This document shows, piece after piece, positions 52,385 to 60,722 of a stretch of 64,000 bases of DNA. Source of the stretch: JBMDXK01 sp048594375 (GTDB taxonomy: Bacteria; Pseudomonadota; Alphaproteobacteria; Rhizobiales; Methylopilaceae); assembly GCA_048594375.1 (NCBI GenBank), contig JBMDXK010000041.1:73331-137330 (forward strand). The letters run 5' to 3'. Positions within the stretch are counted from its first letter, which is position 1. The number at the start of each line of letters is the position of its first letter. The notes under the pieces were generated by a model that worked only from the letters and a program-made list of their open reading frames with translations, searched no databases and was not told the origin of the DNA. The translations under genes and the position numbers were made by a program.

Positions 52385-53164
52385 ATGATTGATGCCAAAC
52401 GTCTTTTAGATCAGTTTTTAAATTCAGGTCTTGGCAATGCTGGAAATTCCAATGCCTCGCGTCAAAATCCATGGCCGACAGCACCGTCATCGCAGAAATC
52501 CGGCGGGGGGATGCTGGATTCTGTCCAGAATTACGCCAAAAACAACCCTATGCTTGCAGGCGGTTTGGCCGGTGGATTGGCAACCTTGCTGATTGGCTCA
52601 AAAAAAGGCAGAAAACTTGCCAAAGGCGCACTGACATACGGCGGTATTGCCGCAATTGGCGGCCTTGCTTACAAAGCTTACCGCGATTATCAGGCTTCCC
52701 AAAGCCAGCAGAATCAGCAGCCGCAGCCAGCAGCACAAGGTCAGGGAACAGTGCTGCTTCCACCACCTGCAGATTCACCCTTTGCCATTCACAATGCTCC
52801 CCAAGGCGAAGATGTGTTTGCGCTTGAACTGGTTGCCGCCATGATTGCCGCTGCTAAAGCCGATGGCCATATTGATGCCGAAGAGCGCGCCAGGATTGAA
52901 GGCCGCTTGTCTGAAAGCGGGTTGGATGCGGAAGAGCAAGCCTTTCTTGCCCGTGAACTCGCCGCACCTCTGGATATCGAGCGCATTGTAAGAGCTGCAA
53001 AAAATAAAGAAGAAGCAATAGAGCTTTATGCCGCATCGCTCTTAACCATCACGCCAGACCACCCTGCCGAAAAAGCATATCTGCAAATGCTGGCGGCGCG
53101 GCTTGATCTGGAGCCGGAACTGGCGCAATCGGTTGAACGCACAGTGGCCGAAGCGCAAGTGTAA
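52385..53164 (+). CDS. TerB/DUF533 family protein
   Basis: The 259-residue protein resembles YebE-like inner-membrane proteins (DUF533, TerB clan). A polar N-terminal part is followed by a Gly-rich hydrophobic segment, YAKNNPMLAGGLAGGLATLLIG, then a short Gln-rich linker. The TerB-like helical domain runs from about residue 145 to the end, with AMIAAAKADGHIDAEERARIEGRL, an acidic metal-binding pattern of that fold. The role is unknown; related proteins are stress-induced. GGAG lies eight bases before the ATG. Confidence 0.85.
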   Translation: MIDAKRLLDQFLNSGLGNAGNSNASRQNPWPTAPSSQKSGGGMLDSVQNYAKNNPMLAGGLAGGLATLLIGSKKGRKLAKGALTYGGIAAIGGLAYKAYRDYQASQSQQNQQPQPAAQGQGTVLLPPPADSPFAIHNAPQGEDVFALELVAAMIAAAKADGHIDAEERARIEGRLSESGLDAEEQAFLARELAAPLDIERIVRAAKNKEEAIELYAASLLTITPDHPAEKAYLQMLAARLDLEPELAQSVERTVAEAQV

Positions 53165-53246
53165 ACAAGCTTGAATTTCATAATTTAAAATTCATATTTC
53201 CCGTGTGTAATGAAATAAAATTCGTTTTGCACGGGAGTGTTCGCGT

Positions 53247-54992
53247 ATGCTGCAATGGTTAACCCGAACCAACACTGTTGCTTCCGTTGCGCAGGAAGCG
53301 GAAGAAACTTTAGAGATTGCATCCGAAAAAACAGAAGAAACAAAAGAAACAAATTCTTCGCTGGAAATGCTCAATCTGCTGGAAAGCGATCTGCTGGATA
53401 TGATTGGCCAAAGCGCACGCAGCAGCGATGCCGTACAACAAGCCAATACCGCATCGTTGGATATTCTCGATTCTATAAGCTGCGAGAGCAAGAAGCTGGT
53501 GGAGCAAACCCGGGAAGCTGAACAAACCAGCGCCATGTTCAACACGCTGGCTGAAGGTTTGCTCAGTGCTGTCACCTCTATGAGCAGCAACGTGGATAAA
53601 GCGGATGCTTTGTTAAATGATGCCGCCCAAGCTGCCAATGCGACCCAGCAAAAACTCGATACCTTGAAAACATCGTCCCTCGAAATTGGTGAAGTGGTCA
53701 ACCTGATTGCCGATATTGCTCGTCAGACCAATCTTTTAGCGCTTAATGCCACGATTGAAGCCGCCCGCGCAGGCGATGCCGGACGCGGGTTTACGGTGGT
53801 GGCCAATGAAGTGAAAGCACTGGCCATTGAAACCCAGCACGCCACGGAAAATATCCGCAACCGTATCCAGCAATTGCAAAACGAGGTGAACAGCTCCATC
53901 AGCGTTGTACAGGATATTGCCAACGCCACCCATGAAATTGTTCCCGTATTCAATGAAATGTCCCAGTCAATCAATGCGCAGAATGCAACCGCAAGCACTC
54001 TTTCTGAGGCTGCTGCACTCAGCACAGAATTTATCCACGAGGTTGCCAGCAGCGCAGATGCCATCCAGAGCCAGGTCAGCGAAGCCGTAAACAGCACGCA
54101 GGTGGTGGAACAGACACAACGGCAAACGGCGTCCATGATGGAGCGTTTGCGCAAGCGGTGCATTATGTTCTTGCGCCAGATTGATATCGGTAACCGGCGC
54201 AAGCATGACCGTCTGCCCGTAGAATTATCCATCAAAGCAGGCAACGTGCATGGCAAAACCGTGGATATTTCCGAAGGAGGTATTTTGGGTGTTTTTGCGG
54301 ATGACTATCAACCGAAACCGGAAACACGCCTTCACGCCGAGCTGGAACGCATCGGGGCTGTGACATTGCGGGTGGCAGGCATCAGCGAATTGGGTTGCCA
54401 CATGCAGTTCGTGGAGACCAGTGATGTTGCAAAGCAGGCCATCGCCTCTGTGATGGAGAACGCAAAACACGAAAGTGAAGCGGAAATCAATGATGCAATG
54501 AATACCGCCGCGGCTATCGGAAAAGCCATGGAACAGGCGGTGCAAGCAAAATTGCTAACCATGGACGATCTGTTCAACACGCAATACCAGCCGCTGCCCG
54601 GCACAAACCCGCAACAAGTAACCACGCCAGCTGTGCCTGTTCTGGAGCGTATTCTGCCGCCCATACAAGAAAAACTACTGGCTGCCCATTCTGATATGGT
54701 GTTTTGCCTCGCTATTGACCGCAACGGCTATATTCCCGTACACAATGCGCACTATTCCCATCCGCAAAAGCCAGATGATCCCGTATGGAATACGGCCAAC
54801 TGCCGCAACAAACGCATCTTCGATGACAGGGCAGGGCTTACCGCAGGCCGCAACATGCGTCCTTATCTCATTCAAGCCTATAAGCGCGATATGGGTGGCG
54901 GTAATTTTGTCATGATGAAAGAGGTGGATGCCCCCATCCGTGTATTCGGGCGGCATTGGGGTGGCTTCCGCACCACCTATAAGATGCGGTGA
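53247..54992 (+). CDS. Soluble methyl-accepting chemotaxis receptor with PilZ domain
   Basis: The 581-residue protein has no membrane span, so it should act in the cytoplasm. Order of domains: an N-terminal coiled-coil region; the MCP signalling tip at about residues 148-195 (IADIARQTNLLALNATIEAARAG, the CheA/CheW contact); a PilZ domain at about 317-405 with RRKHDR and DISEGG, the c-di-GMP binding motifs; and a C-terminal ligand-binding-like domain at about 460-581 (FCLAIDRNGYIPVHN, NTANCRNKRIFDD). It would link c-di-GMP to flagellar steering. GGGAG precedes the ATG by about seven bases. It ends two bases from the stop of the opposing proline-rich gene. Confidence 0.92.
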   Translation: MLQWLTRTNTVASVAQEAEETLEIASEKTEETKETNSSLEMLNLLESDLLDMIGQSARSSDAVQQANTASLDILDSISCESKKLVEQTREAEQTSAMFNTLAEGLLSAVTSMSSNVDKADALLNDAAQAANATQQKLDTLKTSSLEIGEVVNLIADIARQTNLLALNATIEAARAGDAGRGFTVVANEVKALAIETQHATENIRNRIQQLQNEVNSSISVVQDIANATHEIVPVFNEMSQSINAQNATASTLSEAAALSTEFIHEVASSADAIQSQVSEAVNSTQVVEQTQRQTASMMERLRKRCIMFLRQIDIGNRRKHDRLPVELSIKAGNVHGKTVDISEGGILGVFADDYQPKPETRLHAELERIGAVTLRVAGISELGCHMQFVETSDVAKQAIASVMENAKHESEAEINDAMNTAAAIGKAMEQAVQAKLLTMDDLFNTQYQPLPGTNPQQVTTPAVPVLERILPPIQEKLLAAHSDMVFCLAIDRNGYIPVHNAHYSHPQKPDDPVWNTANCRNKRIFDDRAGLTAGRNMRPYLIQAYKRDMGGGNFVMMKEVDAPIRVFGRHWGGFRTTYKMR

Positions 54993-54994
54993 AG

Positions 54995-55615
54995 TTATTC
55001 GGGAAATTTATGAGAACCGCCCTCTGTTTTAAAATCATGCGGTTGCGCATTGGCTGATTCTTGGAACCTGCCTGTTTGGTAGGGAACATTCAACGCATTC
55101 AAGATGGGGCGAAAACCATCAAAACCATCTTCACTCTCATCATTTCTCCGTAAAACAGGATCATGCTCAGAATAAGGAGGCAATCCATCTGGTGCCTGCC
55201 TGAGAGGCCTCTGTGCTAAATTCGGGAGAGGGGCGCCCTCATATCCTCTGTTTGCAGGCTCCGGTGGCAGCTGAAGCGTGGTTGGTATATCAAGGCTTGG
55301 ACGACGCGATTGCTGAACAAAAGCAAAAGTATGATAGGGCGGAGATAAATCCGGGGGAGGAACCGGCTGAAAATCCCCGCCGGGTAGAATGTCCGATAAG
55401 GAATGTCTTCGTGCAGAAACCGGAGAAAGGCGGTCAGAAGATGGACTGTTTATGTCAGGGTTTCGTGTCGTTACAGCTGTAACTTTAATGATGGGAAGTT
55501 GTGATGCCGCTGAAAGATTCTTGGGCATATTCTGTGCAGATAATAAACGCTCTTCAAAAGAGTGGGGCGCATTTTCATGAGAATTATTAATATTTTTCAA
55601 GTCATTAATAATCAT
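54995..55615 (-). CDS. Proline-rich hypothetical protein
   Basis: This 206-residue protein is not recognised. It is disordered in style, rich in Pro, Ser, Asn and Asp. Two related Arg-Arg-x-Ser motifs (RRHSLSDI near residue 70 and RRPSLDI near residue 105) and two PPY motifs (SPPYH, LPPYS) stand out, and N-terminal residues 1-30 are Asn/Glu-rich. No signal or membrane span is seen. The ATG at 55615 lacks a strong Shine-Dalgarno, but a near-consensus promoter lies 27 bases upstream. An effector that mimics eukaryotic docking motifs is only an inference. Its stop lies two bases from the opposing MCP gene. Confidence 0.7.
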   Translation of the reverse strand: MIINDLKNINNSHENAPHSFEERLLSAQNMPKNLSAASQLPIIKVTAVTTRNPDINSPSSDRLSPVSARRHSLSDILPGGDFQPVPPPDLSPPYHTFAFVQQSRRPSLDIPTTLQLPPEPANRGYEGAPLPNLAQRPLRQAPDGLPPYSEHDPVLRRNDESEDGFDGFRPILNALNVPYQTGRFQESANAQPHDFKTEGGSHKFPE

Positions 55616-55641
55616 GTGATAATAATTCTTAAATAAGAAAA

Positions 55642-55669
55642 ATATTAAGTATCACCTTATTACTGTCAA
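55642..55669 (-). promoter_or_regulatory. Near-consensus sigma-70 promoter of the proline-rich gene
   Basis: TTGACA, 16 bases and TAATAT on the minus strand, with the expected start 20 bases before the ATG. It is the best housekeeping promoter match in the window. Confidence 0.72.
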
Positions 55670-55721
55670 TGGAATAATAAATATTAATTTGTACGCAAAA
55701 GGACAGCGGAATAAGTCAATT

Positions 55722-55768
55722 CTGAAATAAAAAGCGCGATCATAAAAAAAAGGACTATGATCGCGCTT
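55722..55768 (-). terminator. Strong rho-independent terminator of gcrA
   Basis: On the minus strand AAGCGCGATCATA and TATGATCGCGCTT pair over 13 bp with an 11-base loop, then TTTATTTC. It starts 17 bases after the gcrA stop. Confidence 0.88.
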
Positions 55769-55784
55769 CTGAAAATAAGCAGAT

Positions 55785-56375
55785 TTAGCTCGCTTGTGCC
55801 ATTTGTGCAGGCAGGAGTACCGGAGCGGTAGCGGCTGCGGCAGTCTTGCGGCGGCGGTCAGCGGAAGGCTGATAGGCAATGGAAGCGTGGTGCGTGCAAT
55901 AAGGCGTACCAACATTGGTGCGCGCGCCGCAGAAGCGGAAATCCGGGCGGCCGGGATCGCCAATTGGCCAGCGGCACATACATTCGCGCAGTTCCATGAT
56001 GGTGACACGCTCGCACACAAACGGCACGACATCCGCAATCGGAAGAACCGCGGCCTCGACAAGCGGAACAGGTTCGGGCTGTATTTGTGGCTGCGGCGCG
56101 GGAGCCACGGGCGCTGTTACAGGCGGAGTAACTTGCGGTGCTGCGCCCTGTGTGCGGAACACAGGAGAAAGCGGGTGTGATGGCGGACGCGGTTTGCGCG
56201 GACGTGTGCTGACTGCGGGTGTGGTTTTTGTGCGTCCTGAAAGCCCAAGCCGATGCACTTTGCCGATAACAGCATTGCGGGTAACACTTCCCAGTTCGGC
56301 GGCAATCTGGCTGGCGCTGAGGCCATCTGTCCAGAGCTTCCGTAAAAGTTCCACGCGTTCGTCTGTCCATGTCAT
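55785..56375 (-). CDS. gcrA: Cell-cycle regulator GcrA
   Basis: GcrA binds sigma-70 RNA polymerase and promoters carrying methylated GANTC, tying transcription to the replication-linked CcrM methylation state. The 196-residue protein begins MTWTDERVELLRKLWTDGLSASQIAAELG, then VTRNAVIGKVHRLGLSGR, the helix-turn-helix domain. A Pro/Ala-rich linker leads to the C-terminal polymerase-binding part with CMCRWPIGDPGRPDFRFCG and PYCTHHASIAYQP. ATG 56375 has AGGAGA eight bases upstream; a longer in-frame start at 56405 is less likely. A GANTC site (GACTC) lies at 56395-56399. A ccrM gene is not in the window. Confidence 0.96.
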   Translation of the reverse strand: MTWTDERVELLRKLWTDGLSASQIAAELGSVTRNAVIGKVHRLGLSGRTKTTPAVSTRPRKPRPPSHPLSPVFRTQGAAPQVTPPVTAPVAPAPQPQIQPEPVPLVEAAVLPIADVVPFVCERVTIMELRECMCRWPIGDPGRPDFRFCGARTNVGTPYCTHHASIAYQPSADRRRKTAAAATAPVLLPAQMAQAS

Positions 56376-56958
56376 TTGCAGGTCTCCTGACTGTGACTCA
56401 TGCATACTTGAGCGATCCTGTTCGCATTTTACTGTGAGGTCTGTAAATCAGACGGGAGAATACAGGCAGGTTGGCTCAAAGGTCATAAAAAAGATTGCGC
56501 AGCATAATGCTTAACAAGTTATAAACTACCTTATACACCATGCCACTGCAAGACGCTCAAGCAATTGTTAAATGTTTTCCCCAAGAGTATGTAACTGTGG
56601 ATAGGGAAAGTAACCGAATCTTAAGCTATTACAGATGTATCAAAACGGTAATTTTAAGGCGTATTCTGCATTGGTGCGCTTTATCTTGAACAAAGAAATA
56701 GAAAATTCGTGCGGCTTATTATTGACAGTCCGGTCAGGCATTATAATATGACGTTCATCAATGCTGCCTGTTTCATGGTGCCGCCTGAGATTTTTCGAGC
56801 GGCGCTTTTTGGTTTTGTTAAGACGGTTTCTGTTTTGTGATGAAACGGGGAACCGCTTTTTGAAACGTTCACAACTGCTGATACAGCCAACGCCGTTTTT
56901 ATTGCCGTACATTGTGTAAGGGCAAGCGAGGCGTTGGCTCTCCAAAGGAGCCTTTTCG
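56376..56958. other. Intergenic region between gcrA and argD
   Basis: About 580 bases between divergent genes. It contains a plus-strand terminator at 56778-56816. A 49-codon frame at 56540-56689 (starting MPLQDAQAIV) exists without a Shine-Dalgarno; I do not call it. One GANTC lies near the gcrA start. Confidence 0.5.
56778..56816 (+). terminator. Plus-strand terminator upstream of argD
   Basis: GTGCCGC and GCGGCGC pair over 7 bp with one wobble, then TTTTTGGTTTTG. It lies about 140 bases before the argD start, with no annotated gene ending there. It may end an unannotated small RNA or act as an attenuator of argD. Confidence 0.6.
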
Positions 56959-58149
56959 GTGTCCACTGCTGTTTTGCCTGTTTATGCCCGCGCGCCGCTT
57001 GCTTTTGAACGAGGGGAGGGGCCTTGGCTCATCACTCTTGATGGCAGCCGCTATCTGGATTTTGGTGCGGGTATTGCCGTAAATTCACTGGGTCATGCGC
57101 ATCCGCATCTGGTGGAGGCGCTTACCCGACAGGCACAAAAACTGTGGCATACCTCCAATATTTTCCATATTCCGGAAGGTGACCGGTTAGCAGAGCGTCT
57201 GACGGAAGCAACCTTTGCCGATTATGTGTTCTTCACCAATTCAGGGGCGGAAGCGCTGGAATGCGCGATTAAAATGGCGCGCAAATACCACGCAGCCAAG
57301 GGTAACCCCGAACGCAACCGCATCATCACCTTTGAAGGCGCTTTTCATGGCCGCACACTGGCCACTATTGCTGCCGGTGGAAACCCGAAATACACCGAAG
57401 GCTTTGGCCCTTCCATGCCCGGCTTTGACCATATCGCCCCCAACGATCTGGAACTGCTGAAGGCAACCATCACCGCTGAAACCGCAGCCATTCTCATCGA
57501 ACCCATTCAGGGTGAAGGAGGGGTGCGGGTTATTGATAAAGCCTTCATGCGCGGTATGCGCACACTTTGCGATGACCATGGTATTCTTCTGATAATGGAT
57601 GAAGTGCAAACCGGCGTGGGGCGTACAGGTTTTCTGTTTGCCCATCAGGCATGGGGCATAGAGCCGGACATCATGGGCATTGCCAAAGGCATTGGCGGCG
57701 GGTTTCCGCTTGGCGCTTGTCTGGCTACTGCCGAAGCCGCATCGGGCATGGCCGCTGGCACCCATGGCAGCACTTTTGGCGGCAATCCTCTGGCTATGGC
57801 TGTTGGCAATGCCGTGTTGGATATTGTCAACACGCCGGAATTTCTGGAGCGGGTAAAACAGGCAGGCGGAACTTTAAAACAAGCGCTTGCTTCGCTTTCT
57901 GACCGCTTCCCTGATCTTGTTGGTGGTGTCCGTGGGGAAGGGCTTATGCTGGGGCTGGAAGCGGTTATCACCAATACTGATATTGTTGCTGCCTTCCGGG
58001 AAGCGGGTCTGATAACCATTCCTGCGGGTGGCAACGTCATCCGTTTTCTTCCTCCTCTCATTATTGAAGATGCGCATATCCGCGAAGCACAGCAGCGTAT
58101 GGAAACAGCGCTGGAAAAACTGAACGCGCAACGCGCAGCTTCTGCATAA
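56959..58149 (+). CDS. argD: Acetylornithine aminotransferase
   Basis: A class III PLP aminotransferase of arginine synthesis, able in many bacteria to act also on succinyl-diaminopimelate in lysine synthesis. The 396-residue product has YLDFGAGIAVNSLGHAHP, FTNSGAEALECAIKMARKY, EPIQGEGGVRVI, LLIMDEVQTGVGRTG and the PLP lysine in GIAKGIGGGFPLGA, followed by THGSTFGGNPLA. It starts with GTG at 56959 after AAAGGAG. It is the first gene of argD-argF-hslO. Confidence 0.96.
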   Translation: MSTAVLPVYARAPLAFERGEGPWLITLDGSRYLDFGAGIAVNSLGHAHPHLVEALTRQAQKLWHTSNIFHIPEGDRLAERLTEATFADYVFFTNSGAEALECAIKMARKYHAAKGNPERNRIITFEGAFHGRTLATIAAGGNPKYTEGFGPSMPGFDHIAPNDLELLKATITAETAAILIEPIQGEGGVRVIDKAFMRGMRTLCDDHGILLIMDEVQTGVGRTGFLFAHQAWGIEPDIMGIAKGIGGGFPLGACLATAEAASGMAAGTHGSTFGGNPLAMAVGNAVLDIVNTPEFLERVKQAGGTLKQALASLSDRFPDLVGGVRGEGLMLGLEAVITNTDIVAAFREAGLITIPAGGNVIRFLPPLIIEDAHIREAQQRMETALEKLNAQRAASA

Positions 58150-58183
58150 TTTTTTCAATTTTAATTGTTTAAGGTATATTCCA

Positions 58184-59110
58184 ATGACCGACACCCCTCG
58201 GCATTTCATTGATCTTTCGGATTTTTCATCACACACCATCCGCTCTATTCTCAATGCTGCGGCAGACATCAAGCTGCGGCGTGCCGAAGGCAAGCGCGGC
58301 TCTGACCGTTCTTTGGAAAACAAAGTCATTGCCATGGTGTTTGAGCAGCCTTCCTTGCGCACCCGTGTTTCGTTTGATGTGGGCATTCGTGAACTGGGCG
58401 GGCAGCCTATCATGCTCACCGGATCGGAAATCGAGCTGGGTCAGCGCGAAGCGCTCAAAGATACCGCCGGTGTGCTGTCCCGTTATGTGGATGGGATGAT
58501 GGTGCGGATGCTCAAGCACGATGCGCTCCGGGAACTGGCGCAGCATTCCCGCGTGCCTGTGATAAACGGGCTGACCAAAACATCCCACCCTTGTCAGGTA
58601 ATGGCGGATATTCTGACCTTTGAAGAAAAAAAGGGCGCCATCAATGGGCATACCGTGGCATGGGTTGGGGATAGCAACAACGTGCTGGCCTCGTGGGTAC
58701 ATGCGGCAGCCCGTCTGGATGTGACATTGAATATTGCAACACCCAAAGAGCTGGCACCGCCAGCGGCTCTGCTGGAGTGGGCAAGAAAAGAAGGCGCTAA
58801 ACTCAATCTCACCAACAGCGCCGCCGAAGCGGTCACAGGTGCCGATACAATTATCACCGATACCTGGGTGTCCATGGGTGACACCGAAGGTGAGCGGTAC
58901 AAGCTGCTGGAGCCATTTCAGGTCAACGCGGCATTGATGCGGCAGGCTAATAAAGATGCGCTGTTTATGCACTGCTTGCCTGCCCACCGCGGCGAAGAAG
59001 TCACCGATGAGGTGATTGATGGGCCGCAGTCTGTGGTGCTGGATGAAGCCGAAAACCGCCTCCATGCCCAGAAAGGCATTATGGCCTGGTGCTTTGGAGC
59101 CGTGGCATGA
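58184..59110 (+). CDS. argF: Ornithine carbamoyltransferase
   Basis: Makes citrulline from ornithine and carbamoyl phosphate. The 308-residue protein has the carbamoyl-phosphate motif SLRTRVSFDVG, HPCQVMADILTFEEKKG, the ornithine-binding TDTWVSMGD region and HCLPAHRGEEV near the C-terminus. It lies 34 bases after argD and overlaps hslO by four bases (ATGA), so the three are one operon. Confidence 0.97.
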   Translation: MTDTPRHFIDLSDFSSHTIRSILNAAADIKLRRAEGKRGSDRSLENKVIAMVFEQPSLRTRVSFDVGIRELGGQPIMLTGSEIELGQREALKDTAGVLSRYVDGMMVRMLKHDALRELAQHSRVPVINGLTKTSHPCQVMADILTFEEKKGAINGHTVAWVGDSNNVLASWVHAAARLDVTLNIATPKELAPPAALLEWARKEGAKLNLTNSAAEAVTGADTIITDTWVSMGDTEGERYKLLEPFQVNAALMRQANKDALFMHCLPAHRGEEVTDEVIDGPQSVVLDEAENRLHAQKGIMAWCFGAVA

Positions 59111-60108
59111 GTGATATTCCGGTGAGTGTATCGCTAAAGCCCGTGGATGATAAAGTCATTCCGTTTCAGGTGGAAGGGCTTCATGCCCGTGGGCGTATCA
59201 TCCGGCTGGGCGCCGCTGTGGACACAATCATTACCCGCCACAACTATCCCAAGCCTGTATCAAATCTGCTGGGTGAAGCAATCGCACTGACGGTATTGCT
59301 GGGTTCTGCCCTCAAGGAGCAAGGCCGTTTCCAGCTGCAAGCCCGTTCGGAAGGGCCGGTGCATCTGGTGGTGGTGGATTTTGAAATGCCGGATAAAATT
59401 CGTGCTTGCGCGCGTTTCGATCAGGCGGGGTTGGAAAGCCTTATGGCGAGGAAAGCGCCCCCTTCAACCGGTGAGCTGCTTGGCAAGGGGCATCTGGCGC
59501 TGACGGTTGATCCGGGTGGGGAAATGAAGCAATATCAGGGGATTGTTCCGCTGGTAAACACTTCGCTGGAAGAGGCCGCGCACCTTTATTTTGAGCAATC
59601 CGAGCAAATTCCAACCCGCGTCCGTCTGGCTGTGGCCGAAGCATGGGATGCTTCTGGCGGCGAGGGTGCAAGGCATACCTGGCGTGCGGGGGGTGTTATG
59701 GTGCAATACCTGCCTTCCACGGGGGGAATTCAGCAAAAAGAGGACGACACTGCCCCCGATGATGATGCGTGGGTGGAGGCGCGTTCACTGGTTGAGACTG
59801 TGGAAGACCATGAACTCACCGATCCGAGCCTTTCCAGTGAGCAATTGCTTTACCGGCTGTTCCATGAGCGGGGCGTACGGGTGTTTCCGGGACAAGAGGT
59901 GCATGAACAATGCCATTGTTCGGAAAGCCGGGTGCGCGACATGCTGCTCAGCTTTTCCCCCGATGACAAACGCCACATGGCCGATGACCACAAAATCATT
60001 GATGTGATGTGTGATTTTTGCTCCACCCATTACCGTTTTGATCTGGACGACATTCTGGATGATACGGAGCAGGATGTGGAAGCGGGTCGGGATAGCAAAA
60101 GCGATTAG
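59107..60108 (+). CDS. hslO: Redox-activated chaperone Hsp33
   Basis: Hsp33 is a holdase that becomes active when its zinc-bound cysteines are oxidised. The 333-residue product has the N-terminal substrate domain (GRIIRLGAAVDTII, YPKPVSNLLGEAIALTVLLG) and the C-terminal zinc site with CHCSESRVRDML and VMCDFCSTHYRF, giving the CxC and CxxC pairs. ATG 59107 overlaps the argF stop as ATGA. An order of argD, argF, hslO occurs in many alphaproteobacteria. Confidence 0.95.
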   Translation: MSDIPVSVSLKPVDDKVIPFQVEGLHARGRIIRLGAAVDTIITRHNYPKPVSNLLGEAIALTVLLGSALKEQGRFQLQARSEGPVHLVVVDFEMPDKIRACARFDQAGLESLMARKAPPSTGELLGKGHLALTVDPGGEMKQYQGIVPLVNTSLEEAAHLYFEQSEQIPTRVRLAVAEAWDASGGEGARHTWRAGGVMVQYLPSTGGIQQKEDDTAPDDDAWVEARSLVETVEDHELTDPSLSSEQLLYRLFHERGVRVFPGQEVHEQCHCSESRVRDMLLSFSPDDKRHMADDHKIIDVMCDFCSTHYRFDLDDILDDTEQDVEAGRDSKSD

Positions 60109-60168
60109 GCTATAACATCTTTACCGAGATGCCTCTGATAGGCTAGAGCGTAAAAAACGAGAACGTCT

Positions 60169-60579
60169 ATGAATACAACTAAAATTTCCGAGACATTTTC
60201 TGTAAGCCGTCAGCTTGCGGCAGAAGATATTCGCAAAGCCAAACAAGCGGGATTTGGAGCTCTTATCAATAATCGTCCGGATGGTGAAAGTGACGATCAG
60301 CCGGGAAATGCGGTGCTGGCCGAAGAGGCGAAAAAGGCGGGCTTGCTGTATTTTTATATTCCTGTGGCGGGTGGATTAACGGAAGAAACTCTGGAAAGCA
60401 CGCGTCATGCTCTTGCAGCTACACAGGAGCCTGTGCTTGCATTTTGCTATTCGGGAACACGATCACTGATGGTCTGGACAGTCAATGAAGTGCTGTCCGG
60501 CAGGATGGAAAAAAGCGATGTGATCGCTTTTGGCAGACAGCATGGCTACAACCTTTCTGGCGTGCTGTCATTGCTCTAG
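60169..60579 (+). CDS. DUF442/TIGR01244 family sulfurtransferase-like phosphatase-fold protein
   Basis: The 136-residue protein belongs to the group related to the N-terminal domain of beta-lactamase-fold sulfur dioxygenases (BLH, TIGR01244). The N-terminal part has SETFSVSRQLAAEDIRKAKQAGF and LINNRPDGES; the active-site loop is AFCYSGTRSLMVW, a CxxGxR pattern of a protein-tyrosine-phosphatase fold. Family members are thought to handle sulfide or persulfide. It follows hslO by 60 bases and is the last core gene before the accessory block. Confidence 0.9.
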   Translation: MNTTKISETFSVSRQLAAEDIRKAKQAGFGALINNRPDGESDDQPGNAVLAEEAKKAGLLYFYIPVAGGLTEETLESTRHALAATQEPVLAFCYSGTRSLMVWTVNEVLSGRMEKSDVIAFGRQHGYNLSGVLSLL

Positions 60580-60594
60580 GCTGTGGTGCTGTAT

Positions 60595-60701
60595 AAATTT
60601 TGGGGCTGTAGGAGATTAGGTTGTTTGTAGCACCATTTCTTAAGCATTTTCAGTTGCTCTTTAGGTCAACCATAATTGAATCTACTACAGCCCCAAATTT
60701 T
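60595..60701. mobile_element. Inverted-repeat element of 107 bases, MITE-like
   Basis: Two 23-base arms (AAATTTTGGGGCTGTAG plus GAGATT, and their inverted copy) match at 21 of 23 positions and enclose 61 AT-rich bases without a coding frame. The sharp arms with a GGGGCTGTAG core resemble ends of an insertion sequence whose middle was lost. I saw no target-site duplication. It lies exactly where the core genes end. Confidence 0.5.
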
Positions 60702-60722
60702 GAGTAGGATCAGCGTTTTCAG

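Noticed and set aside
56540..56689. 49-codon frame between gcrA and argD
   Set aside because: No Shine-Dalgarno and no similarity to anything known to me; could be part of a small RNA instead.
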